DNA of 64,000 nucleotides from Corynebacterium sputi DSM 45148 (GCF_000427865.1 NZ_KE386599.1:62001-126000), one strand, 5' to 3'; shown: positions 38,723 through 47,334, counted from the first letter of the stretch. Notes: a model not told the origin generated them from the letters alone. A program made the numbers and translations.

Positions 38723-40053
38723 AAGGGGGGAGTGGTTTCGAGGCCGAGGACGTCGTAAAGCTGGGTATTGGTCCAGATCTCGATGGCCTGGCCCTTTTCC
38801 ATGTACTCCCGCGCCTTCTTCTCCTTTGACGTGACCGAATCCCACGGTCCGGCGACGAGGATCGTGGTTTTCTTCGTCACATTCTTCCCGACGGTCCCTC
38901 CCAACTCCGCAATCGACGCCCACAACTGACCCTTGTCATACGGTGCGAAATCGCCAGTGAGAGTGACGTTCTGCTCGAACAATAGGTTGTTCGGATCGGC
39001 GTCAGTATTGGCCTCGGGAATCGTGTCCGGAGTCTTGGCGGCATCCCAGCGCGATACCCGCTTAGGTCCGACCTGACGCAACCGCCTGCCGCCGATATGC
39101 CCCATATCAAGGCCTAGATCTGCGGAGTACGCGGACGGCGAAGTAGTGGCTTCGAACTGGTGAGCCGCATCTCCACGCATAAGCCACAGCGCGACCTCGG
39201 CGCAGGCAACCGCATCCGCAGCAGCGTCGTGATGTGCCTTGAGATCATGCCCAGCCGCAGCCGCCAGCGTGTTCAGCTTCATGTTTGTCGTCTGCACTCG
39301 AGCCGCGCGAGCCCACTGATACGTGCACGCAAAATCAATCTCCGGCGCGGTCAGCCCGTCTGCTCGTGCCGCGCGGTGCAGCGCAGTGAAGTCGAACTTT
39401 GCATTGTGGGCAACAACCTCATGCTTCCCGACGACCTCTTCAAACTCTTCCAACCTCTCCGCAAACGACGGTGCACCGGCGACATCGGAAGGCCGAATCC
39501 CGTGGATGGAAATATTGAAGTCATCGAATTGCTCAAGGCCCTTCGGCGGACGGCACAACCACGAGTACGTCTCAGCGACCTCGCCAGCGCGCACTACAGC
39601 GAGCCCAAGCTGGATGATGGATCCTGAATCTTCGTTGGCGGTCTCCACGTCGAAGGCGATGAAATCTATCGACGGCAGTTCCACTGGAGCGGCCGGTGCT
39701 GGCGCAGGCTCGTCATCCTCGCCAATTCCCCTGATCTCCTTTTCCAGCAGTGCCGTCGCAGCGTCCGCGAATCGGCCTTCGGCTGCGGACCCGATCAGTT
39801 CAGCGATGGCCGAGGCTGCCTCCCGAGTCGAACCGGTCACCCGCACCGATGGCAATGACGGGCCCAGATCCAAAAGACCAGGGGAGAGGGCCCCAGGCTC
39901 ACGTACCGACACTGCCACGTCCGCAACGTTCGCGGAGACCGGTCCATTGTCCTTAATGCTGGTGCGGGCCAGCCGGGACACCGTGACCGAACTGGCGTCG
40001 ACCTGAACCGTGGCGCCGGAGAGGTGTGCGATGACCGCTGGAGAGGTGCTCAT
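38719..40053 (-). CDS. DEDDh exonuclease (Pol III epsilon-like) with C-terminal BRCT domain
   Basis: This 444-aa protein has three parts: an N-terminal region of unknown fold (1-125), a DnaQ-type 3-5 exonuclease domain with IAFDVETAN (D135, E137), the second-motif segment VAHNAKFDFTALH and HHDAAADAVACAEV, and a BRCT domain from about 360 with NVTLTGDF and LGGTVGKNVTKKTTILVAG. It probably trims DNA or RNA ends in repair. ATG 40053 is chosen because TAGAAT lies 8 nt before it. The open frame further upstream is probably not translated. Confidence 0.9.
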   Translation of the reverse strand: MSTSPAVIAHLSGATVQVDASSVTVSRLARTSIKDNGPVSANVADVAVSVREPGALSPGLLDLGPSLPSVRVTGSTREAASAIAELIGSAAEGRFADAATALLEKEIRGIGEDDEPAPAPAAPVELPSIDFIAFDVETANEDSGSIIQLGLAVVRAGEVAETYSWLCRPPKGLEQFDDFNISIHGIRPSDVAGAPSFAERLEEFEEVVGKHEVVAHNAKFDFTALHRAARADGLTAPEIDFACTYQWARAARVQTTNMKLNTLAAAAGHDLKAHHDAAADAVACAEVALWLMRGDAAHQFEATTSPSAYSADLGLDMGHIGGRRLRQVGPKRVSRWDAAKTPDTIPEANTDADPNNLLFEQNVTLTGDFAPYDKGQLWASIAELGGTVGKNVTKKTTILVAGPWDSVTSKEKKAREYMEKGQAIEIWTNTQLYDVLGLETTPPF

Positions 40054-40061
40054 GACCAATG

Positions 40062-40067
40062 ATTCTA
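40062..40067 (-). promoter_or_regulatory. -10 element TAGAAT (minus) before the exonuclease gene
   Basis: Read on the minus strand, TAGAAT ends 8 nt before ATG 40053 with no ribosome binding site, a leaderless arrangement. Confidence 0.5.
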
Positions 40068-40135
40068 GAGTGTCCGCCGACACTGACCCACGAGATGCTT
40101 CAGGTAACACTGTCTACTAGGATCTTGGACGTGAC

Positions 40136-40223
40136 AACAACGTTCGGGTGTAACCGGAATGTTGTTTTTGTGGGGTCGGTGAAAACGGACTTTCGGTACC
40201 CGCTAAAGTGTCGCAACGTTGTT
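40136..40223 (+). promoter_or_regulatory. Palindromes and -10 upstream of the HigA-like gene
   Basis: AACAACGTTCGG (40136-40147) and CCGGAATGTTGTT (40154-40166) form an imperfect inverted repeat followed by TTTT. A second, shorter palindrome CAACGTTGTT lies at 40214-40223, directly after a TAAAGT -10 candidate (40204-40209). Nothing is transcribed into this region from the left, so termination is not the obvious role. I infer operator sites for the antitoxin-type protein encoded next. Confidence 0.5.
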
Positions 40224-40265
40224 CCCGCCGCACCCAGGTGGGCAAGTCTGAAGGGAGAATGCGAA

Positions 40266-40511
40266 ATGACGAACTCGGTAAAGGTCGACCGCCTGCACCC
40301 GGGCGAAGCAATGGCCAGGAACTACATGGCCCCTGCGGGACTGAGCATCCACCGCCTCGCCCTGGCGATCGGCGTGTCGAGCACCACCATGGAACGGTTC
40401 CGTACCGGACAGTTGCGGGTCACCTCTGACCTGGCCCAGCGTCTTGGTAGCTACTTCGGGACTACTCCGGACTTCTGGATACAGACCCAGCGGGAGTATG
40501 ACGCTGCGTAA
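40266..40511 (+). CDS. HigA/VapI-type helix-turn-helix antitoxin, orphan
   Basis: This 81-aa protein has an XRE-type helix-turn-helix (LSIHRLALAIGVSSTTMERF, then LRVTSDLAQRLGSYFGTTPDFWIQ), the HigA sequence pattern including the conserved PxFW motif. GGGAG lies 10 nt before ATG 40266. In typical modules higB lies directly upstream, but the preceding 155 bp has no such frame, so it is an orphan or a stand-alone regulator. The palindromes upstream may be its own operators. Confidence 0.85.
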   Translation: MTNSVKVDRLHPGEAMARNYMAPAGLSIHRLALAIGVSSTTMERFRTGQLRVTSDLAQRLGSYFGTTPDFWIQTQREYDAA

Positions 40512-41018
40512 TTAGTTGTATCTCGACAGAATCAGCTCGACGCCTCGACCAATCCGGTCCGGCTTCGGGCTTTTTTGCTGTGCATCTGCATTTGCCTCGG
40601 CCAGTTGTTGAGCAGTTTGTTCCTCGACCGTCGCTCCAAGGATGAAGAAGGTTACGACATCCGCTGCCGTCTCATCGCCTAGTGCTTCCGCGATGATCTC
40701 TTCTGGTCGAATCGTCGCCGTCCCAGTTGCTAGCGCGGCAGATACGACCTCTGCACCATCCCGGTGATTGGTGAGGAGGGTGTGGAAGTGAAGGGCTAGG
40801 GCGTCGGGAAGCGAGTCTTTATCGCTCTCTGCGAGCGATGCGAGCATGCGGTCCGCGACCGCCCCGAGCAGTGCCTGTTTAGACGGGAAGTGCCAGTACA
40901 TGGCGCCCGCCGCGGCGTCGAGGTGACGCGCGAGTCGACGAATTGTCAGGTCCTGCAGTCCGTACGTATCGAGAATTTCCAGGGCTGAGTCGACGATGAT
41001 GTCCTTGCTGAGCTGCAC
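40512..41018 (-). CDS. bioQ: TetR-family regulator, probably the biotin repressor BioQ
   Basis: This 168-aa protein has an N-terminal TetR helix-turn-helix (DLTIRRLARHLDAAAGAMYWHFPSK in two parts, about residues 23-47) and a helical ligand-binding part. It is divergent from bioB. In C. glutamicum a TetR-type protein, BioQ, represses biotin genes by binding TGAAC-N3-GTTCA, and exactly this sequence lies in the intergenic region. GTG 41018 is the start, with TACGGT 7 nt upstream. Naming rests on position and operator. Confidence 0.8.
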   Translation of the reverse strand: MQLSKDIIVDSALEILDTYGLQDLTIRRLARHLDAAAGAMYWHFPSKQALLGAVADRMLASLAESDKDSLPDALALHFHTLLTNHRDGAEVVSAALATGTATIRPEEIIAEALGDETAADVVTFFILGATVEEQTAQQLAEANADAQQKSPKPDRIGRGVELILSRYN

Positions 41019-41065
41019 GTTGTCTACCGTATCGGAATTTTGGAGGAGGTCGCCGCAGGGACGGG

Positions 41066-41094
41066 TATTGAACGGTGTTCAGGGAGGCTATAAG
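41066..41094 (+). promoter_or_regulatory. bioB promoter overlapped by a BioQ operator
   Basis: The operator TGAACGGTGTTCA lies at 41069-41081. TATAAG (41089-41094) is a plausible -10 and TATTGA (41066-41071) a -35 with a 17-bp spacer. The operator covers the end of the -35 and the spacer, which would allow repression by promoter occlusion. Confidence 0.72.
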
Positions 41095-41111
41095 TTTGTT
41101 CCAGAAGGAAC

Positions 41112-41126
41112 TTGAACACTGATCAA
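41112..41126 (+). promoter_or_regulatory. Second, imperfect BioQ-like site before bioB
   Basis: TTGAACACTGATCAA has the same spacing as the main site, with one mismatch between the arms. It lies downstream of the predicted bioB promoter and 26 nt before the start codon. Confidence 0.5.
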
Positions 41127-41152
41127 GTTTGATCCAGCCCCGGAGGTTTTCC

Positions 41153-42148
41153 ATGCCTGACATTCTCGAACTCGCCCGCACGAAAGTCCTCGAGGAGGGC
41201 GTAGGCCTCAATACAGAGGAGACTCTTCAGGTCCTTGAACTTGGCGACGACAGGATCGAAGAGATCCTTGCCCTCGCCCACGAGGTCCGCCTGAAGTGGT
41301 GCGGCGAAGAAGTCGAGGTTGAGGGCATTATCTCGCTGAAGACCGGTGGATGCCCGGAAGATTGTCACTTCTGCTCCCAGTCCGGCCTTTTCGAAACCCC
41401 AGTCCGCTCTGCTTGGTTGGACATCCCCGCATTGGTCGACGCCGCCAAGCAGACCCAGAAGTCCGGCGCGACCGAATTCTGCATCGTCGCAGCCGTCAAG
41501 GGCCCAGACGAGATGCTGTTATCTCAGCTCGAGCAGGCTGTCGCCGCCATCCACTCTGAGGTCGACATCAACGTGGCCGCCTCCGTGGGCATCCTCACCC
41601 AGGAGCAGGTGGACCGTCTAGCCGCCGCCGGCGTGCACCGCTACAACCACAACTTGGAGACCGCTCGCTCCTACTTCCCGAATGTGGTGACCACCCACTC
41701 CTGGGAGGACCGCCGTGCGACTCTGGAAATGATCCGCGAAGCCGGAATGGAAGTCTGTTGTGGCGGCATCCTCGGTATGGGCGAGTCCCTCGAGCAGCGT
41801 GCTGAGTTCGCCACTGATCTAGCGGAGCTGAACCCGACTGAGGTTCCGATGAACTTCCTCGACCCGCGTCCAGGCACCCCGTTTGCAGGCCGCGAGCCGA
41901 TGGCGACCCAGGATGCCCTGCGAGCCATCGGCGCTTTCCGGCTCGCTTTGCCCAAGACAATTCTCCGCTTCGCCGGTGGACGCGAACTCACCCTCGGTGA
42001 TCTCGGTGCTGAGCAGGGACTCCTCGGCGGCATCAATGCAGTCATCGTCGGCAACTACCTGACCACTCTCGGCCGTCCGGTGGAGCAGGACCTCGACATG
42101 CTCGGCAAGATTCGACTGCCGATCAAGGCACTGAACGCCACCGTCTGA
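41153..42148 (+). CDS. bioB: Biotin synthase
   Basis: This 331-aa radical-SAM enzyme inserts sulfur into dethiobiotin. The radical-SAM cysteines lie in [14 protein letters not shown] (C67, C71, C74). Family segments [11 protein letters not shown] and [12 protein letters not shown] follow. GGAGG lies 6 nt before ATG 41153, so the open frame to 41129 is not used. The stop overlaps the ATG of the next gene by one base, tying synthase and auxiliary protein together. Confidence 0.96.
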   Translation: MPDILELARTKVLEEGVGLNTEETLQVLELGDDRIEEILALAHEVRLKWCGEEVEVEGIISLKTGGCPEDCHFCSQSGLFETPVRSAWLDIPALVDAAKQTQKSGATEFCIVAAVKGPDEMLLSQLEQAVAAIHSEVDINVAASVGILTQEQVDRLAAAGVHRYNHNLETARSYFPNVVTTHSWEDRRATLEMIREAGMEVCCGGILGMGESLEQRAEFATDLAELNPTEVPMNFLDPRPGTPFAGREPMATQDALRAIGAFRLALPKTILRFAGGRELTLGDLGAEQGLLGGINAVIVGNYLTTLGRPVEQDLDMLGKIRLPIKALNATV

Positions 42149-42438
42149 TGTCCACGACCCCTCGGCAATGGCCGCGTCCTCCTCGCCGGCCTGACAGCAA
42201 CGAACTGCTCCACGCCATGCTGCTCGGCGACGCCCCTGACTTCGACCCTTTCACCGGCGCACACCTAGCAGCCGGAGAAGAGGGCGATCAGAGTCCAGGT
42301 GCACGGGCCGGTTTGGAGGCACCGCGCTATTGCCAGTTGTGTGGACGCCGCATGGTGGTTCAGGTGCGTCCGGACGGCTGGTCCGCTTTGTGTTCTCGCC
42401 ACGGTGATGTGGATTCGACGGCACTGGAGCGCCGCTGA
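42148..42438 (+). CDS. bsaP: Biotin synthase auxiliary protein BsaP
   Basis: This 96-aa protein is the small cysteine-containing partner found after bioB in actinobacteria (BsaP, described in mycobacteria, where it supports BioB activity). The N-terminal part has [21 protein letters not shown], split here as LLHAMLLGD and FDPFTGAHL, and the C-terminal part has YCQLCGRRM (C62, C65) and ALCSRHG (C82), probably a metal or iron-sulfur site. Overlap with bioB by one base. Confidence 0.88.
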   Translation: MSTTPRQWPRPPRRPDSNELLHAMLLGDAPDFDPFTGAHLAAGEEGDQSPGARAGLEAPRYCQLCGRRMVVQVRPDGWSALCSRHGDVDSTALERR

Positions 42439-42539
42439 GTCAAAATCTCCGCTCCGGTTGCCTGACCTGTGGGTAAGGCTCAGCGTGTGCGGGGAAAGCG
42501 AGTTGATCCCGTGGGGGAGGTCAACCGCACTGACACATC

Positions 42540-43570
42540 AGATTCCGGGGGATCGCCGGGCGGATTCGCCTTTCGATGCGGCAATTAGTCCGACCGATAA
42601 GAAGTTTGCTCACGAGAAGGCGGGCGAGATTCAGTCTGAGACTTCGATCGTCACCAACCGCAGCCACGTACTTCTGGCGAAGACGTGCCTGTGTTCGCTT
42701 CACGACGACATCACCGCCCACTCCGAATCCTGCGCCATCACAATTGGCTTATGTCATTGAGCATCGGGCGCACCTCGCCCTTGAACACCTAAAAGTGCTG
42801 TCTCTCGAGCGGTCGCTCCTCTTCTTGAGGTATCGACTGGGCTGCTGGAGGAGGTGGAGCCGACGTTGCCTAGCATTGACACCCAAAAGATGATCTCCGA
42901 ACGGACCTTTCACGGTCGGCTGCAAGCGATTATCGAGGCGTACGACGAGATGCTTCGCCCACCAGGATCAGTCGCGGGAGCGAGTCGCAGTCTCCGATGA
43001 CTGACACTGCAGTCCATAAAAAGGAAGACTGCACTGGCGTCGATGCACTGCTTCACTTGGTCCGAGGCAGCACGTCGGTGGATGTGACCGTCAATCTGTA
43101 CTGCCGCCTCAACGGAGGCCCGATCGGGTCAATTCGATCCGCATCATTCCTGACTGCACTGCCGACGGGTACCGTCCGACCGATGCTCAGTCGGCATTCG
43201 TGAAGTGTCGCGACGGAACCTGCATGTTCCCCGGTTGCGATATCGGCTCTGATAAATGCCAGTTGGACCACGACAATCCGGCGGCGGGTGGACCCACTGA
43301 CACTGAGAATCTGCACGCACTTTGCCAGCACCACCACAATGTGAAGACAGGCGGACTTTTCGAGGTCATTCGTTTCTCGGATGGCACGTCCACGACGACT
43401 GGGGCAACGGCGACGGCGCAGTCTTCTGGGCCAGCCAATCGCCCGGGTGTCGGTCTCGGCGCACAACACAGATCACCTGAAAACCCAGCCCGAAGCTCCA
43501 CTGCGGACGGGTTATCACCCGCCAGTGAACGGCCATTCGCCGAGGCGCCCGGAGGACCCGCCCAGACCGA
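42540..43570 (+). pseudogene. Decayed DUF222/HNH endonuclease gene
   Basis: Three plus-strand frames carry consecutive remnants matching the intact gene at 19519-21231. Frame one has SPFDAAIS and TNRSHVLLAKTCLC, then in-frame stops at 42758-42760 and 42782-42784, then LLEEVEPTLP and AIIEAYDEMLRPPGSVAG, ending at TGA 42998. A shifted frame has KEDCTGVDALLHLVRGST (about 43022-43090), and another shift gives CMFPGCDIGSDKCQLDH and NLHALCQHHHNVKT (from about 43200). Internal material is missing. It occupies the 1.15-kb region otherwise without a gene. Confidence 0.85.
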
Positions 43571-43589
43571 AGGAGGTCTTCACCAGAAA

Positions 43590-44210
43590 TCAGGGATAGA
43601 CGTACAGGCGGCTGCCGTGGTGAGTATCGCAGCGCCAGAGCTGGGTGAGATTCGAGTCCTGGACCTGCTGGCAGGACAGTCGGATTGCTTCTCCGGTGTT
43701 AGGGCTGGTGACCGTGAGGCTGCGGTATCCAGAAGCCGACGACCCGGAGAGTCGATTACCGACCAACGCGATGAAGTTGCACTTCGCCGTACCGTCGCCG
43801 CGGAAGATGGCAGAGGCGGAGGTGCCGTTCCAGCAGCGCTCCCGCACTTGCAGTCCCGCGCCGTAACCACCACTAGAGCTGCCGCTGTTGGAGCTCCCAG
43901 AATTCTGCTGCACCTGCGTTTCCGTGACGGTTTCGACATAGGTGGTGTTCTGCGGAACATGCACAGTGGTGTCGATGACAGATTCAGCTGCCGGAACCGG
44001 ATCCGCAGCAGCCGGTTGAGTCTGGCCGTCCCGAGAAAAGACCAACCATGCGACGAAACCTAGAGCCACCACGAGAATCACCGCCAATACCGTGATGAGC
44101 GGTACTAGGGCGGAATTTTTTTGAGGTGCCGGCGGCTGTTGCCAACCCGGAGGGGGAGGGGCCTGCCACTGGGGCCCGCCTCCGTAGGGACCGTTCGGAT
44201 AGCCGTTCAT
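43590..44210 (-). CDS. Membrane-anchored four-cysteine domain protein (copy 1)
   Basis: This 206-aa protein has a Gly/Pro/Gln-rich cytoplasmic N-terminus (1-32), one membrane segment (about 35-58), a Ser/Gln-rich stalk with SSNSGSSSGG, and a C-terminal domain of about 85 residues. In that domain four cysteines lie in RCWNGTSA, AKCNFIALVGN, RLSCQQVQD and LWRCDTHHGS, and the protein ends YVYP. GGAGG lies 5 nt before ATG 44210. The domain is paralogous to the next gene. The family is unknown to me. Confidence 0.82.
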   Translation of the reverse strand: MNGYPNGPYGGGPQWQAPPPPGWQQPPAPQKNSALVPLITVLAVILVVALGFVAWLVFSRDGQTQPAAADPVPAAESVIDTTVHVPQNTTYVETVTETQVQQNSGSSNSGSSSGGYGAGLQVRERCWNGTSASAIFRGDGTAKCNFIALVGNRLSGSSASGYRSLTVTSPNTGEAIRLSCQQVQDSNLTQLWRCDTHHGSRLYVYP

Positions 44211-44301
44211 CCTGACCTCCATGGGAAATGAAGAAGAGGTACTTAGATTAGCAGGCAAAATGACGTGCGTATCGAGCCTTAACCCCGTGTGACCCCGTGT
44301 T

Positions 44302-44796
44302 TTACGGGTAGATGTACATCTGGCTGCCGTAGTGAGTGGCGCAGAGCCACAGGTCATTCATGGCTGGATCCTGGGTGGCTTGGCAGTTGACGTCAATTGG
44401 CTCGCCAGTAGTTGGATTGACGATCGATAGATATTGGTACTCCGCTGGAGGGGGACCAGCTAGCTCGTTACCAACCAGAGTGACGAAGTCACATCCCGCG
44501 AAACCCTTTCCGCGGAAGTTGGCGGTGGCTGAAGTGGCATCGGGGCACTGTTCCAGGACGGGGAGTCCGGAGCCGTACGCCGGGCCGTCGTCAAGCGGGG
44601 CTTCTGATTCAGCACCCACCTCGGCGGCTGAAGCCTCTGCCGCCAGACGGGATTGGGTGGAGCTCGCGTGAAAGAGCGATGCGGTCAAGCCACTGATGAC
44701 GAGGAACAGCAGGGAAAGCAGGATCACAGCCGGTAGGTACGGGAAGACCTTTCGCCGGGCACGGTGTTTCCCGGCGTATCTCACAGCACCGCTCAT
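44302..44796 (-). CDS. Membrane-anchored four-cysteine domain protein (copy 2)
   Basis: This 164-aa protein has a basic N-terminus, a membrane segment (about residues 19-40), a short stalk and the same C-terminal domain as its neighbour: QCPDATSATANFRG, GCDFVTLVGNELAG, IDVNCQATQDP and LWLCATHYGS, ending YIYP. The four cysteines have equal spacing in both proteins, so two disulfides outside the membrane are likely. GGAGG lies 4 nt before ATG 44796. A 91-bp gap separates the two genes. Confidence 0.82.
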   Translation of the reverse strand: MSGAVRYAGKHRARRKVFPYLPAVILLSLLFLVISGLTASLFHASSTQSRLAAEASAAEVGAESEAPLDDGPAYGSGLPVLEQCPDATSATANFRGKGFAGCDFVTLVGNELAGPPPAEYQYLSIVNPTTGEPIDVNCQATQDPAMNDLWLCATHYGSQMYIYP

Positions 44797-44876
44797 GCGT
44801 CCTCCGTTGAGTGTTCCGAACCGGGTCCAGACTATCAATTTTCTTGTCAAATACCGGTTCAGTTATCTCGGAAACA

Positions 44877-45671
44877 CTACTGCTGCAGGAAATTCGCGAG
44901 ACCAGCCGCGATTGCCTCGGCTAGTCGCTCACGATCCTCCTCGGAGGAGAGCAGCGCGAAGTCAGTGGAGTCCTGCATGTTTCCGAATTCGACGAGGACC
45001 TTGGGCTTGGTCGACAAGTTAAGGCCGGTGAGGTCGGAGCGAGGATATAGTCCGTCGACCCCAAGGTAGTTGGACGGTTCGAAGCCGGCGGAGAGCATCG
45101 AGGACTGGAGGGACTCGGCTAGTTTGGTGGAGCCATCGGCGTCATTTTCTGGAAGCGGGTCGGAGATGGCGGAGAGGTGGAAACCCCGATTTCCCTCGGT
45201 ATTGCCGTCAGCGTGGAGGCTAAGGACTGCGTCAGCGTCGGAGTCGTTCTCTATGTAGGCGCGTTCGTCGATGCAAGCGGCCCGTTCGGAATCGTCCTCG
45301 CGGGATAGCAGAACTGTCGCTCCATTCTCTTCCAAAATGGAGGCAATCTGCCCGGTAATCAACCAGTTGAAGGTGTGTTCCGGCCATCCGTCGGAGGCCG
45401 CAGTTCCGGAGGTGTTGCAGGGTTTCAGTCCGCCGCGGCCATCGGTGACTATGTCGGACGCCGGTGGAGGGGTTCCTGCGTGGCCCGGGTCCAAGGAGAT
45501 TGTGGTGCCCTGGAGTGAGGACAAGTCCCCGGTGGGAGCCTCACGCATAGTGGACTGGGTGCTGCTGCCGAGTGTCGGATTCACAGTCTGCTCCTGGGTT
45601 CCGCATGAGACGAGTCCGAATGCCACCATCATGGCGGCAGAGAGTGTGGTGATTCCGGAAACTCGTTTCAT
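44877..45671 (-). CDS. Lipoprotein N-acetylmuramoyl-L-alanine amidase
   Basis: This 264-aa secreted enzyme has a lipoprotein signal with LVSC and an amidase_3 domain with the zinc ligands in SLDPGHAG, the HTFNWLITG segment, VLSLHADGN, and the catalytic glutamate in KVLVEFGNMQD. It would cleave the stem peptide from glycan strands. ATG 45671 is immediately after GGAGG, too close for a normal ribosome binding site, while CATAAT lies 6 nt upstream, pointing to a leaderless mRNA. Confidence 0.88.
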   Translation of the reverse strand: MKRVSGITTLSAAMMVAFGLVSCGTQEQTVNPTLGSSTQSTMREAPTGDLSSLQGTTISLDPGHAGTPPPASDIVTDGRGGLKPCNTSGTAASDGWPEHTFNWLITGQIASILEENGATVLLSREDDSERAACIDERAYIENDSDADAVLSLHADGNTEGNRGFHLSAISDPLPENDADGSTKLAESLQSSMLSAGFEPSNYLGVDGLYPRSDLTGLNLSTKPKVLVEFGNMQDSTDFALLSSEEDRERLAEAIAAGLANFLQQ

Positions 45672-45677
45672 CCTCCA

Positions 45678-45697
45678 ATTATGACGCAGGGTAGCGT
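45678..45697. promoter_or_regulatory. Back-to-back leaderless promoters (amidase and membrane protein)
   Basis: Minus-strand CATAAT (45678-45683) ends 6 nt before ATG 45671, and plus-strand TAGCGT (45692-45697) ends 8 nt before ATG 45706. Only 34 bp separate the two start codons, so each -35 would lie inside the other coding region. Confidence 0.55.
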
Positions 45698-45705
45698 TTA
45701 CCGAT

Positions 45706-46257
45706 ATGGAGAACACCGCAACGACCGCACCAGCGTCACCGAAGGAACGCAACAGGTTCCTCTGGCTGATGGCAGGTGCACTCATCGCCGCAACCGTTTT
45801 TGGTGCGGCGTGGGGCCTGCTGCGACCTGCTCAATCGGTCACCGTTGTCGAGGGCGGGATGCGTTTGAATGCCGACACCCTCGACGCAGGTTTCGTTGGA
45901 TTGCTGTGGGCCGCGGTGGCGGCGGTGGTTCTTGGCGTTGCGCTCGCGCTTATCTCGTTCTTTCGGATGCCGGAGCGCAGGGGAGCGGCGACACTGTGGT
46001 GGATTACTCTCATCGCCGCAGCGTGCGTGTGGATCGCCACGGGTGCCGGCGATGTGGCCGCGGCAGTTCGCCAGCCGGACCTGCAGAACGCGGAGATCGG
46101 CGACGCACTAGAGCTCTTGCCGATGGTCTCTGTTCTCCCAGTGGTGCTGTACTCGGCTTTCGCCGCGGCAATTGTTTACTGGGTCTGCCTGCTGTTCATA
46201 CAAACGCCGGACGAGCCCGCTGAATCTGTTCCGACGTCAGATTCGCCCGAGCAGTAA
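45706..46257 (+). CDS. Polytopic membrane protein of unknown function
   Basis: This 183-aa protein has four hydrophobic segments at about residues 19-41, 62-87, 95-116 and 138-163, with a hydrophilic tail rich in Pro, Ser and Glu. The loop after the first segment contains TVVEGGMRLN. It may belong to the DUF2567 type, a guess from general appearance. The 3-prime end overlaps the convergent bioF gene by 62 nt. Confidence 0.78.
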   Translation: MENTATTAPASPKERNRFLWLMAGALIAATVFGAAWGLLRPAQSVTVVEGGMRLNADTLDAGFVGLLWAAVAAVVLGVALALISFFRMPERRGAATLWWITLIAAACVWIATGAGDVAAAVRQPDLQNAEIGDALELLPMVSVLPVVLYSAFAAAIVYWVCLLFIQTPDEPAESVPTSDSPEQ

Positions 46258-47311
46258 TTCGAAGCCTGGAGGTCCCCTCTGGGACACTCGGCGGACGGAA
46301 TACTCCGACGAGGACCCCGCGCGCGAGCAGTTCATCCCTTGCGGCAACGGCACGAACTGGATCTCCGAGAATCACCGGTACCACCGCAGAAGGAACTGCT
46401 GGGACGCCCCACAACTGAGCGATTAGTCGGGAATTTTCCGTCACCGCGCTCGCTAGCTCTGGTTCTGCCTCCAGGATGCGTAGAGCCTCGAGGGCCCCGG
46501 CCGCAGCTACAGGCGCCAGGGCAGTGTCGAAAATTGCTGGCCGCGCATGGTTCAGCACGTGCGCGCGTAGCAAGTCCGGGCCCAGAACCGCTCCGCCTTG
46601 CGATCCCAATGACTTGGACAATGTCACGGTGACCACCAGATCTTCGGCACCGGACAGTCCCGCCGCTGCAACTGCGCCCCGACCACCAGGGCCGAGCACT
46701 CCCAGACCATGCGCCTCGTCGACTAGGAGTGTCGCACCGTGTTCGCGGGCAAGACGATACAGGCCCGGGATGTCGGCAACGGTCCCGTCGGCGGAGTAGA
46801 CGGAGTCGGTGACGATGAGGGTGCGGGAGGCGTCGGGAAGCGTGGTTAGAGCTTGTTCGACTGCCTGAAGGTCGCCGACTGCAGTCACCGTGACCTGCGC
46901 GCGGGAGAGGCGGCAGGCGTCGATGAGGCTGGCGTGGGAGGCGGCGTCGGAGATGATGTGGTCGCCACGGCCGACTAAGGAGGTGACCGCCGCGAGGTTC
47001 GCCATGTACCCGGAGGAAAGCACGGTTGCGGACCCGAAGCGGAGGAATTCGGCGAGGGCGTTTTCGAGGTCGTCGTGGATTTGTGTAGCTCCGGTGACCA
47101 GCCGTGATCCGGTGGAACCTAACCCGTAGTCGTGCAATGCCTGGGCTCCAGCGGCGATGACGCGCCGGTCGCGGTGGAGGCCGAGATAGTCGTTGGATGC
47201 GAGGTCGAGGACGGTGTCGTCCGGTGCGCGTGGGCGCAGCTGGCGGTCAAGACCTGCTTTCCGACGTTTTCGTCTGACACCTTCCAAACCCCACAACGGC
47301 GAAATGCCCAT
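46196..47311 (-). CDS. bioF: 8-amino-7-oxononanoate synthase
   Basis: This 371-aa PLP enzyme joins pimeloyl-thioester and alanine in biotin synthesis. Family segments are [39 protein letters not shown] and the PLP lysine in [15 protein letters not shown] lies 5 nt before ATG 47311; an in-frame GTG at 47329 is an alternative. A perfect BioQ-type palindrome lies just upstream. C. glutamicum lacks bioF and needs biotin, so this organism probably has a fuller pathway. The 3-prime end overlaps the membrane gene. Confidence 0.92.
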   Translation of the reverse strand: MGISPLWGLEGVRRKRRKAGLDRQLRPRAPDDTVLDLASNDYLGLHRDRRVIAAGAQALHDYGLGSTGSRLVTGATQIHDDLENALAEFLRFGSATVLSSGYMANLAAVTSLVGRGDHIISDAASHASLIDACRLSRAQVTVTAVGDLQAVEQALTTLPDASRTLIVTDSVYSADGTVADIPGLYRLAREHGATLLVDEAHGLGVLGPGGRGAVAAAGLSGAEDLVVTVTLSKSLGSQGGAVLGPDLLRAHVLNHARPAIFDTALAPVAAAGALEALRILEAEPELASAVTENSRLIAQLWGVPAVPSAVVPVILGDPVRAVAARDELLARGVLVGVFRPPSVPEGTSRLRITARANLTSEQIQRARPAFV

Positions 47312-47334
47312 CTCTGCTCCTGTACTCACACGAC

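Noticed and set aside
40136-40169. Hairpin followed by T-run as a terminator
   Set aside because: No plus-strand gene is transcribed into it and the minus-strand exonuclease starts beyond it, so an operator role fits better.
43571-44063. Continuation of the HNH relic frame to 287 aa
   Set aside because: Beyond about 43570 the frame runs antisense through the four-cysteine gene and loses similarity to the family.
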